Shown here: piece after piece, positions 21,545 to 32,970 of the stretch
How positions within the stretch are numbered: the stretch's first letter is position 1
Layout of the letters: every line of letters begins with the position of its first letter
Origin: Stachybotrys elegans
Taxonomy: Eukaryota > Ascomycota > Sordariomycetes > Hypocreales > Stachybotryaceae
Assembly: GCA_020746835.1 (NCBI GenBank)
Contig: JAGPNK010000009.1
Span: 310,001 to 374,000, forward strand
Direction of reading: 5' to 3'
DNA: 64,000 nucleotides
Notes under the pieces: model-generated
The model's input: only the letters and a program-made list of their open reading frames with translations
Databases searched by the model: none
Told to the model about the DNA's origin: nothing
Made by a program: the position numbers and the translations under genes

Positions 21545-24500
21545 CTAGTTCACATTCGTCACATTCTTCACCGCTCGGGAGCTGATGTCGGCAAAGTCTA
21601 ACGCGTCCGAGGAACCGCATGATCCGTCCCATTCTTCAAGCATTGGCATCCTAGTCAGTACTGTCTTTCTTATACCCACGGTATGAATCCCGTGTCCAGT
21701 GTCCCTGGTGGTGGTGGTGGTGGCAACATACCGGATCCATCGTCTTCCACCTCGTCCACTACCAGTCTTCGCAGAGGTCCCATGATTTCTGCACGGTCAA
21801 TGTCAGCATCTCTTACCCCGCCCCAAGCCTAGCCTAGCTGTCTGCTTTTCATCGTGGGTCGTCACTTACCCTCATGCAAAGCCTCAAATTCCCCCTTGCT
21901 CACCTGAGCACCGAACTCGTAGTAAGATGTGCACTGGGTGAGTACTCGGGATATCGTCGTTGCCGACTCACGTCCTATGTGCGTCTTCCGCTTCACAAAA
22001 GCGTCCCGGAGAAACCTCAGGCACCCAAGCCCAAGTCGCTGTACGCACTCCTCCTTGGAAATTCTGGCCAGGGGAGCGTCACCACCATCATCGATGTCGG
22101 CGTCGGCATCGGCGTCGGTGTCGGCGTCATCAGCAGAACCACTACCGCCCTCACCAGACCCGCCCTGTCTCCATAAGAACAAGTGCTGCTCGATCAAGTC
22201 CTCTGCACCGCTTCTGACCTGCGCGTCGTTGTACACGAGTAGAGGAGGAGCCCAATCCGGCAGTAGGCCCAGGATGCCGTCGTGCACCATCACCACCATG
22301 TCTCTCTCTACTCGTTGCAGATTCAGGCCTACCCGCAGGAAATCCAGGAACGCGAGCCCCTCGTTATTTTGCAGGTGCCTGGCTTGCGAGCATACGTGCA
22401 TAATCAGCGAACGTGCCGACTTTGTTGACTCGGTGTGCTCAAGGTAAGTGCCGGCAGCTCTGATGAACGCATCCATGGGCTGCGTCGTAGTTGCGCCTTG
22501 AATATTCTTCTCAAGAGCGCCGTACACCTTGGCGTCCATCTCTGGGCCGGTTTTAACAAAGCGCCCTATGATGTTGTGGGTGCTGACCCGTCCTTGGTCG
22601 ATACCCAGCAGTTTCTCGACAAAGAAGCTCGCGGGCTGCCTCTCGGGATGATCGTGGGCCATCTGCACTTCTTCGGCTGTCCACCAGAATGGCGCCATCT
22701 CTTGCTCCAGGCGATCTCGAGGATCCTCGACAATGCACTCGGGCCCAAGAACTGGCTCAAGTTGATGCAGTAGATAATCAATCAGTGCAATGACCGCAAT
22801 GTACGATGGAGGCTTCGTATTGGTCCGACGCATCACGTTGTTGAGCATTCGAACATAGTTCGGAGGCAGCTCCAGCATCATATCTGCTGCGACAATTCGG
22901 AGTGCTCTGAACAGATAATCATCGGCCAGCACGTGGGCTGTTTCACGGTGGCCCATCTGAGCAAACCCTAGAACAGTGCCAAAGTAATCGTCCCAGGATC
23001 GGAGAGTACCCTGGAATGACTTCCAAAGATGGCTGAAGATCAGCATAGTGCCTTCGATGACCGAATCGGAAGAGGCAGTGGCAGGCCCCCGGTCCAAATC
23101 CATAGAACTTGCTTCAACCTCGGCTTCCGAAAGCGTCCTATTCCCATGAGGAGGATTGTAAAGGTTAGGGAGGTCTGCTGCAACTCGTCTCAGTGCCGCC
23201 AGTAGCGTTTGTCCGATCGAAGTTCGCACTTTTGGTTCCGGGTTGCGCTGCAGCATCGCTCGGAACGCCTCGGCGCGAAGATGAAAGTACTCGTAGAACA
23301 AGAAGGCGTTGTCACTATCCCGACCTACCGTGGCTCTGACCACCGACATCAGGTTTTCGTAATTCTGCAGCTCCTTGGTGCGGGAGGCAACCTGGTCCAG
23401 GTAGCTCAGAGTCACAGTCATGGCTAGTTGCTTGAGATCGCCCGACTCCTGCAAGGCCGCGCCCTTTTCTTGCGGGGAGCCGGCCTGGTCCAAATGCTCG
23501 CCAAATCTCTGCGCCTCTTGGAAGCTATTTTGTACGAGTATAGCTGTCGTCGGATCAAATAGACAATGACGTCGCAGAATTAGAGTGTTCTCGTTCAGGA
23601 TATGCTCCTTCATCTCTGGATCAAGGTCCACGCGTGGTGGGGCTGATCCAGTACTCTGGAGCGACGCCTCTCGTTCAGAGCGCAGCGATGATGCCCGCTG
23701 GTAGAACAGCATATAGGCGCTGTAGGACTTATCGTAGAGCATGCCGTTGGCCTCATACAGTGGTCGGTTTTCGTACCCTCCAAAAGTAGAACTCTCGAGA
23801 AGGCTGGGGTCCCATTGCGTGACAACGTCATCGTTGAAATCAATCCAGTCGCCATCGCCAGGAGTGCCTCGCCGCTCTTTGATGTAGGAATAGTAATGGC
23901 CAGACTCGGCTGTGCCTGAGTGCACTAAAACTCCCACCAACTCGAAGACATCCTCTTGGCCATCGTCAACTGGGTTGCTCAGATGCTCAATGGTGTATGG
24001 ATGCATGTCGATCTTGGCAGGGAAGGCAAAGTAATCATTGATCTTGTTCCTCTGGAGGGTTCTCAGATTGAAGTCAAACCTCTTCAGGTGGAAGATGAGG
24101 TTGTCCGGGATGTCTTTGAGACAGGCCCTATTGGATGTCAGTAGCCTTTCTACGAGAATAAGACGCAGGCACTGACCTCTTGACCGCATCAACGTGTCGA
24201 TCGCAGGTTGAGCATTTATACTTGTTATCTGTCAAGACTCGTTAGCATTTGCTTCATAGGCCGATGAGAGAAGGGAGATCCCACCCCCTTCCATAATCTC
24301 GCCGTCGACGTAAGCCTGGAGGCTGTCCTTCAGCGAGCCCTTTCCCTTGATGTCACACTGAATCGCCGAGAATGGCTCAAGCCTCTCGGAGATATGTTCA
24401 CACTCCTTTGACTTGACTTGCTGAACAAGCTGTCCGCCGTAGAATGAGCGTAGTTGCTTCTTGTCGCTCGCGTTGAGCATCTGGTCCTCCCATCTATCAA

Positions 24501-27500
24501 ACAGGAGACTGTAGAATTCATCCACGTCCATTTGGTTATGGATATCCACTGGTGCGTCATCGTATGTCTTGATACAGCCCACAAATTCATTCGGGTCCAC
24601 GAAGCGACGGTAGCTGTCTTGCATGTATGCGAAGAGCTTCTGGGTGTAGAACAGGAGCCTCTGTGAGCCACCAGCATCTTGAATCGGGCAGTCGAGCAAA
24701 AAGCGACGGAAAGACGTGTTCATGAAGAGCTGTGTCAGTAGAGAGTTGAGGTAGCAAGTGTTGGAAAGATTCCGAAGTCCGACGTAACCACACGCCGAAC
24801 GAACATTTTTGGATCGCTCGAACTGGTATGGAAGATCGTACAGATATGGCTCATCTGCATTTATGTGTCAGTGTCAGATTGGCTGCGGGGATTTGGATTC
24901 GCTCACCATCATCCTGCGTATAGAACGGCACAAATTTGTTCATCGACTCCAACATCAACTTGAATTGAGGCCCATCATGCCTTACAAGGTATGAAATGAT
25001 GGTGCAGAGCTTTCCCCGAGATGCCGAGTTCAGGACAACCGGGGGCACTGCTTGGTTGGTATGGCTTCGCTGCGGTGGGAACAAGTGTCGATAGAGTAAG
25101 TTCTGCGCAAGATCGCTGCAGACTGTTAGCAAAGGTGACTTTTGCGTGTTGGGCTCGTTACTTACATTGGCAAGGCCGCCAACAGTGCGGGGGATCCGTC
25201 AAGCTGTATGCACATATGCAGAAGCGAAATCAGACCATCTGCGACCGGGTCCAGCGGCTCGTTTTCTTCGATCCTCTGCAGTCCTGTCAGTATGGTAATA
25301 GCCTAGTCGAAGCGCCTGTGACGTACCTCGGTGCAAGAATGAGCAAGGAGAAGCTCGCTAGCTTCATACGCAAGCTGGTGGAAATCTATGAGGCCAGGAG
25401 TCTTGTTCGCGATCCTGAAAATCAGGTACTGGAGAACCTTGAACAACTCTTGGCATCGTTCTGGCACGGAGATTGCCTTGACCAAAAGAGTGGAAAAGGT
25501 CGACCAGAAATATTGCGTCAAAGCCAAGGGAGCGGCCTCCTCCTCCTCCGAGGGACTCAGCGCTTGCTGATATTCAATATCCACGGCGTCCTCAATCATC
25601 TTCTTAAACAGGCCTCGAATAGATTTATGGGTGTCGAAAAGAATGAGTTGCTGCAATGTGTCGCGGAAAGCCGAGATTGTGGTCGTCTGGTGCCAAAAGT
25701 CCCTTTTCAGTAGCCCAAGTCGTAGAATCGCGGTCATTGTGTCAGAAACTAGATCAGTCGCCGACTCGTTCGTAGCCTTTGACGCCGCCGTCAAGATGCC
25801 AACCAGCCGTGAAGGAGGCGGCGCCAAGGAACTGTCTGGCGTGAACACTATGCCTGCGTCATGGAACTCTACAAAAGGATAAGTTAGAAATGTCCACAAG
25901 TTGATGACTTAAGAGTTTTCTTACCCTGCAAAAGTTGGAGAAAAATAGTCATGAATGAGTCGAGAAGCTGCAGCTGCGATTCCTCGGGCATGGAATCGAC
26001 GAGACCTTCGTCGGACAGCGCCTCGACAATGAGTGACAATGACCTCCGAAAGACATCGACGAGGCTCTTCTCCTGGGCCGTTCCGGGCCTGCCGTCAATG
26101 CCGACAGTGGAGCTCGCCTCCCGTGCCAACTGCACATGTTCACGGACCGCATGGAGCGCATACAGAGATTTGTACAGTTCGCCAGCGGGGAAAATGTCCT
26201 TGTGGGAAGCTGTATCGCCCTCGATCAAATCCATAACATGGCCGTCGGCGGGGATTTTGACCAAGAAGCTGTAGATCTACCAAAAGTTAGGGCTGTGTAA
26301 ATGGGAAATGATGAAAGGGGGAAGATTTAGAATCGCCACATACCTCTTTTGCAAGATACCCTTCCATGCTCAGACATTCCCACAACTCTCGGGAATGGGA
26401 CAGTATCTGGATCTCCAAAGGCGACGAGCCGGGCTTGATTCTCACCGCAGGCAAAGCACCGTCTGCCTCCCGTTTTACCAACATCAGACCGTCGTGCACA
26501 TGCAAGTCCTCCAGGGATCGACATATCTCGTACTCGGTAGGCAGAAAAGGCCGTCCGCGATAGTAGACTCGGTAATTTTCGAACCCCGTTTCCTGCCGCA
26601 GACTTGCAAGTAATGAGGCAGCTGTGTTCCGCTTTCCAACGTGGAGTGGCTTCACCTCAGTCTGGACAACACCATCAAAGGACTGGTATTTCAGCTCGGC
26701 TGGGTCACCTTCCATGGGCTGGGGAGTTTTTGACATGAGAGATCGTAGATCTGGTGCTGCGAAGCGCTGATCAGCCTGGTGTTTTCCTAGGAAATACCGG
26801 AGAAGCTGAAGGGATCTGATAAAAACACGCTCTTGCCCTTGCGGGCTCTTGTCAGTATATGTCTTGGAGTCCATCTCCTCTTTGCCGCCCGCTACTTTGC
26901 TGGTCGAGTCTTTGATAAGCCGAGCAGCCCCTTTCAGTTGGCTGAGGCAGCGATTCACCAGGGATAAATGAACTTGCCGCGCACGATGGAAGGGGTATGC
27001 GATGATGGTCAGGCTTTGAATGTAGACCTCGACAGCAAGGATGTGGATCGCCCTGTTCGCAATGCCCTCATCCTCGGATGTGAGGATCACCTTCCAAAGA
27101 TGCTCAATGCCGCTGCGCGCTACCGCCTCACTATCGTCGAGGGGGAAATCGTCTGACCGATCGACCATGAATATGACATGCTCCCGAATGAAATCGAGCA
27201 TGCCTTCAGAGTAGTATTCCACTGGAAGCGCTGGCAAGAACCGGGCGAGGCAGGCTCCTGTGAAAGTGTTTTGGAACATGGATTTCCGGACAATGTTGAG
27301 AAGAATTTGCCATCCAGCCATTCTGTCCTCCCGGCAAGAAGCTTTAGGGCCGACGAGCATATTCCAAAGCTTTACGCCGAGATCATTCTGGATCTTGTCT
27401 GGTAAGATGTGAATGATGCTCGTAATAAAATCCCTCCGAGGATGGTTCAGAGCGCCGCACAAGACCATGGGGACATCCATGGCAGACCCAAGTTTGATAG

Positions 27501-30010
27501 CGTGTTCAAACTCCTCGACTATCAGCGCGGTAAGGTTGTGCCTTTCGGACATGGTCCCCAGCTCATTCATGATTGGTGGGCGGAGCAGGAGTGAAAGAAA
27601 CCATAGGCTTCCGAGAGTTGTGGGTGACTTGGCAGATATATCTGAGATGCAGTTGGATATAAGTTTCTGGCGGTCCTCTTGGTCGGGTCCGTGGCCAAGT
27701 AACTCTTTCAACGACTGCAAAGTTGCGCCATGGATCTCAGGATACGCCATCTGAGATTCTGATTGGTACACGGTCGCTTCTCTCAGCAGGCGCAAGCAGA
27801 GGCTGTATGGCTCAATTCCAAGGAACTCCCGTTCAGTGTGGAAGAGCTTTACCATCGTAATCATGATGCTGCTCCATAGTGCTCGGATTGCGGGAGTAAA
27901 CTGTTCGATAGGATGGGTCTGAAGTTTCTGGCAAAATCCCACGAGGGTCTTGTAGTCAAATAAAGTAACAATGGCGGAGATCATGCGGGTGAGAGCGTCT
28001 GCTATCCGAGGGTCCTGGCTGGAGGCAATGCCTTCCCATAGTTTGTCGGTGTGGTGAGGTTGGTACATCTTAGTGACCACCAGAAACCCGACAATGTTTG
28101 CGCTCTCGAATATGATCTCAGGGTGGCACGTAGGGCCCAAGATGTAGTCGAGAAGGCTGCTCTCGAGGAGATGATTACCCACGTGCTTGAGGTAAGACTG
28201 GTGTGCCATGTCGCCGGTGTCTCCAAGTCGCTTCCAGATAGACACGAGTTCGTTACACATTGTCGTGACTGCCATCACACGAAGCTGCATCTGGCTTGAC
28301 CGGATAAGCTTTTCAAGTACCGAGAAGCGCCACTCCCATGCAATTGCCTCGCGTGTGAAGCTATGCGCCAGTTCGGGATTTGCAATGCGGTGCTCTTCCA
28401 GACGATCGACGGCAGACTTGTGATCACCCACAAGGCAGTATCGCAGAGTTTCGGAGAGTGCATGGACCTCGCTCGCAGCTCCATTGCTGCTCAGGCTCGT
28501 TATATGCTTCTCAATCACTGTTCCTAAGGTTGTTGATATCATGCTCCATAGCTGGTGGCCGGTTTCCAGTTGCTGCCGGGCCTGTGAAATGTCGCGTCTC
28601 TCTCGAAATGACCGAGCTTGTTCTCTCATTGCATCGGCAATGATCAGGCAGATTGGAGAAAGAGCATCCATCAATTTAGGATAGGTCGGTACCAAATCGA
28701 CCAGAGCAACAGCAAGCCTCTGCAGGCTGTCAAAGCCACCGCCAACAGCTGCAAAGAGCTTCCTGAGGAAGAAGGGTGCAAAGCCTACCCTTTCAACCGA
28801 TGGACCGTTCATCATGGTGGCATCTATGTCATATGGCACGTCGTCTGTGAGAGCATGCAGCTGTAGCAGGAACCCAAGAGAGTACAATTCGGGTGGGCCA
28901 TTCCCAGTGTCGCGGTTTTGGCGGGCCTCGTTCGCAATTCTGCAGTCGACGACGATAAACGTCGCAGCCAGAGCAGCGAATGATGCATAGATACTCTTAG
29001 TAACTCCGCCCAGCGCGGGGGATCTGAGGAGACTTGGTCTGTGATAGGATTGGTTAAATTGGCTATATGCACACGCAGAGGCTGGTCGTACGTACTTTCG
29101 AGAGGCCATTGCCTGCAAGACCTGAGGGAGCGCGAGCCAGAAAGTCCTGTTGAATTGGCAGGAGGCCAAAACTACCTGAGGTTCTGCATGTCTGACAAAA
29201 CCAAGGTACAACTTCATCCAATCCAAAACTTGATTGAATACTTCTTCGTTGATCGAGTTTTCTGTACATCAAAGAAAGTGAGGGTTAGCATGATGGGTGA
29301 AATCAAGAACGGCAGCCAGTGTAGTACGCACGTGAAGACAGGAAATCTGTTAGCCGGTGCACAGTATCCGATAAGGTCTCGTCGCCGTCGTTGTAAGGAA
29401 ACTTGGAGGTCGGGTCGAGAGCAGCCTGGGTGGTCGGGTCAAAATCCATTTCCTCGTCGTCATCATCAGGCACGGTGATGACTTCCACTGCTGGACTGGC
29501 CGACATGGCGGAGGCCGACTGTGGTGTGTTCATGCTGTCACCAGTGATGCGGACAAGCTCAACTTCAGAATCCTCGACGCTTTCCTGGAGGACATCTGCT
29601 TCTAGTGACGGCAGTACGGTTCTCGAGTCTGGCGTGGGTGAAGCAGTCGACGGTGATGCCGTGCCATCATTTAGGTTGCTGCGCAGGTTGATTGTGACTT
29701 TGCTCCCAGGAGTCTCGGGCGGCGGGTGATTTGGTGGTGGCTCCGGCGTACTTGGCGCGACCGAGTCCATGGTTACATCCGACTTCAGCTGGCTGCTGGG
29801 GCTGCCGTCAACGATTGGGAGAGTGGGGGAACCCTCTGTTCCAGCATCGGGTGCAGGATGTGATGACAGTCCGGGCGAGAGGGAGCCTGACGTTCGACGG
29901 CGCTTTCTGGAAGATGCGTCGTCTTCGTCAAAAGGCTTTGGGCGAGATCCAGTGAGTTCAGCGGAGGAAGCACGCCGAGGTAGATCAGGGGGGGTCGAGA
30001 CTTGATCCAT
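21545..30010 (-). CDS. Giant ubiquitin carboxyl-terminal hydrolase, USP9X/USP34 type
   Basis: Cysteine deubiquitinase of about 2592 aa. Twelve exons sum to 7779 nt, exactly whole codons: 30010-29332, 29261-29096, 29038-26344, 26276-25925, 25868-25327, 25275-25166, 25115-24907, 24854-24285, 24228-24177, 24127-21870, 21788-21732 and 21633-21545. The first 230 residues are disordered and Ser/Pro/acidic. A very long helical, armadillo-like region follows. A ubiquitin-like segment (TAASLLASLRQETGFENYRV, FLPTEYEICRSLEDLHVHDG) ends exon 3. The catalytic Cys box is GLRNLSNTCYLNSLLTQLF (Cys about 1618). A CSTC zinc-type pair follows, then KRFDF and the His box SGTAESGHYYSYI (His about 1869), with GDWIDFNDDVV close behind. 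The C-terminal 650 residues are helical, with an alternating Asp repeat (DADADADID). Yeast lacks an equivalent; the closest animal relatives are USP9X, USP24 and USP34. The last three exons are less certain. Confidence 0.92.
21704..21723. repeat. (GGT)n run in last intron of the USP gene
   Basis: About six GGT units on the + strand, within the intron 21731-21634. No coding effect is expected. Confidence 0.75.
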
Positions 30011-32025
30011 CTGGCGAGTGTGAGGGGGGATTATGAGAGGGAAGGAAAAGAAGAATGAAAAGGCAAAGGGAATCGTGTGCTTCTTTTCTCTTGGCCAGAT
30101 GAATATCCGAAGTGGCTCCAACGTGCTCTGGTGCAGGTGTTGGTCAGTAGGTTATTTTATTTATTCAGCAAACAGCACAAAGCGTGTGCCGGGCAGCTGT
30201 CAAGAGCTGGCGTGGGCAATGGCAGCGCACCTGGTCTAAAAATGCAGCTTCGTGTGACTGGGCTTTGAGCTATGGTGCCCTGTGCTATGATTGTTCGTGT
30301 CTGTTCGCTGAATGCGAATGGATGCCTGGCGACTGGCTGGCTGCTCGCCACGACCAGGGCTCCGAATGATATTTTCGCCTCTTATACGTCTCTAGGCGCG
30401 TTGGGTGCAAAAGCGATCAAGCTGTTGGCTGTTATCGATAATCAGCACGACTGCCCTCAGATCGGCCCCAATTCCGGATCCGCGACAGCTGCAATGGGCG
30501 GCTGGTTGCCCGTTAGCCATGATGATGCAAGGGGGGTCGGAAAAAGTTCGTATTCTTGGGACGAAAGGTGTTTGCTTCGAGGGACCTACCTCCTCTGCTC
30601 TGGCCGACCGAGACGGGAGCGGCCTTGGCTGACTGCCACGGTAAAAAGTTGGGTACTTGACTTGGGTAGCTTGAGGTTAAGGTCAGATCAATCCAATTCT
30701 AGAAAGAGAACTGAGATGGGCCAACGCGTATGTACCTGCCTGCTTTGAGGTGACGGGTGCTTGCCCGTGCTTGTGCGGACCTGGAACCCCGCGAGGGGTA
30801 GCTGTAGTGGGGTGGGCGCCCTAATTGATTGCCTGGTACCTTAACGAGGTACCCGCTAATTAGGAGCTGGCAGGTACCTACCGTGAGGTGCTGCTAGTCA
30901 CCAAAGGGGTCCCAGCTGTCAAAAAAAATGGTTTTGGCTGATCAGTTTGCTGTCAAGGACGAGATGGATGGATTCGCCTGCCGGGGCACGCGGAGTGATG
31001 CGACGGTGGTAATAGCAGATGCCGGATCCTGGGACGGAAGCCAGGGGAGAGGCGGGTACTGTACTAAAGTGCCGGCAGAGGTAAGTAAGGTGAAGCCCCT
31101 GTTACCGGATCCCGTACTTGCTCGAAGGGTCTTTGCGAGCATCGATGAGGCGCATGTGATGTCGAGGGCTAACGAAGGGTCAATACCTAAATCAGCTGTG
31201 TAGGTAGGCGAGGTTTGTTGGGAATTGGAAGGGCTTATCGTGACTCGATAAGCTCCGGCTGTGCAGGCCGTGCCCGTGAGATGATGAAATGTTGGCAGGG
31301 TAACTTACCATGCGTGCCCAGCTTCGAGTATATCCAAGCCTCTTGTTTCAGTCCCGGCTGCCTACTGTAGCAGTATACAAACTCGTGAGGAAGAGACTAG
31401 CCGTTGCCCGGCTTCCGTGTGACTGGATGCAAGGATCGACGTTCCCTTTTGCTTCCTCGCCCAGGTGGCATCAGAGACGCGCCGTGTACTCGTTTGGGGG
31501 CGCAGTCGGACGGTGGGGAGGCGGCTGCGGTCCACAGGTCATTCCTATGGTGCGTAAGCGTAAGAGAGGTAAGAAAAGGAAAGTCCCTGCCCTATCCGCG
31601 TCGAAGTAAAGCAAGCCCGTATATTTACTGTTGGGGTGACAGCTGTGGGCAGAAACGGTATGATGACGTAAGGTAGATCCTGAGATTCTCTGTACAGATC
31701 TAATATTGCCTTTAACTTTGCTTCTGCAGAGCAAACTTCAGGGGCTCATCTCATGGAGGACAATCCAAAATCAACTCTCAAATCTGCGACAATATTGGTC
31801 CCAAGAGACATACCATAGCCCTGGGAAATTTCACATCAAAAATGATGGTGAACCGACGATCCCGGACAGGTATCCAGATCTACAGATTGCTCAGGTCTAG
31901 GGTAGGAGCCGTTCCCCCAAGCTGCCCCATCGATGAGATTTTGTTTGACATGACCTTACTTCAACGCTTATACTTGCTGCCATAAAATCGGTCAATTGGC
32001 GAAGCAGAAGTCACTGTAAAACATC
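30011..32025. promoter_or_regulatory. Divergent intergenic region, USP gene / POP3
   Basis: Two kilobases between divergent start codons. The first 150 bases are purine-rich on the + strand, matching a CT-rich leader for the USP gene. An AGGTACCT octamer sits at 30872-30879, with neighbouring GGTACC-type sites at 30835-30855. No coding region is supported; the open frames here are short and unrelated to anything I know. Confidence 0.5.
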
Positions 32026-32839
32026 ATGTCTTCTACGCCTGCGCCAGCTGGGCGGAAGAGGGTCGTCCACCAACTAGATACGCCCTTCTCGTCAGTGGCA
32101 TGGTAAGCTCACAATTACTATCCATGTCAACTGCAGCGGATCTCATGCTGATATCCCAAAGGCCTGAAATACCACCAGAGGACCAAGATGCCATCCTCGA
32201 ACTTCTCTGCAAGTCAGTCACACTGCAATCTCCGTGATTCCCTCCAAATCTAATGCTGTCTGCAGCCTCCTCAGCCCCATCGGGCACCACCGTCGAACAT
32301 ACAGTCAGCCATCCAAGGGCAAAAGAGCAGCAAGAAAGGCCCAGAAGAACGAGCAGAATGCAAAAGCGCCCTCCACAGGCACCCCCCAATCGCCGGAGCT
32401 TGCCGCCAAAGTCGACATTGGTTTCAATTCCATCACCAGGTCGCTTGAATCCATGACGGCAAGCTTCGAGCAGCCCGCCGAGCCGTACTCGATGATTTTC
32501 GTGGCGCGAGGTAACCAATCTGCGCCATTCAACAGTCACTTCCCTCAGATGACCGGCGCCGCCTCGAGAAACTTGCCGCCGGACCAAAGGATCCGTCTTG
32601 TGGGCTTCTCCAAGCCATGCTCAGCGAGAATCAGCCAATGCCTAGGTATTGCGCGCGTGTCGTCCGTGGCGATTCTCCGTGATGCCCCTGGCGCGGAAGC
32701 ACTCTGGACGTTCGTCCAGAAAGTTGTTGATCCCGTCGAGACATCGTGGCTGAGAGCAACAGCAGAACCACAGTACAAGGATACAAAAATCATCACTAGT
32801 GAAGTGCCAATTGGGAGCAAGCGCATCAAGCATTCGTAG
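32026..32839 (+). CDS. POP3: RNase P/MRP protein subunit POP3
   Basis: Component of the nuclear RNase P and RNase MRP ribonucleoproteins, which process tRNA 5' ends and pre-rRNA. Exons are 32026-32102, 32162-32212 and 32266-32839 (702 nt, 233 aa). The introns have GTAAGC and GTCAGT donors and AAAG and CTGCAG acceptors. The protein opens MSSTPAPAGRKRVVHQLDTP and continues through FSSVAWPEIPPEDQDAILEL; this N-terminus with a tryptophan-proline pair after the first intron fits Pop3. A basic, Lys/Arg-rich insert (GKRAARKAQKNEQNAK) follows, then the L7Ae-like core (YSMIFVARGNQ, IRLVGFSKPCSARISQCLGI, VSSVAILRDAPGAEALWTFV). Convergent with NOC3; 131 bp separate the stops. Confidence 0.85.
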
Positions 32840-32970
32840 GCGAATAGGTAGCCTTTGCGTCATGTATTGTCACCGGATAGCGTATATAAATCATTTATCT
32901 CTTCATCCCACAAATCGGATATCTAGGTATTATGGGTACAAGTCAAGTGACTCCTGATATGCTTTTAAGA

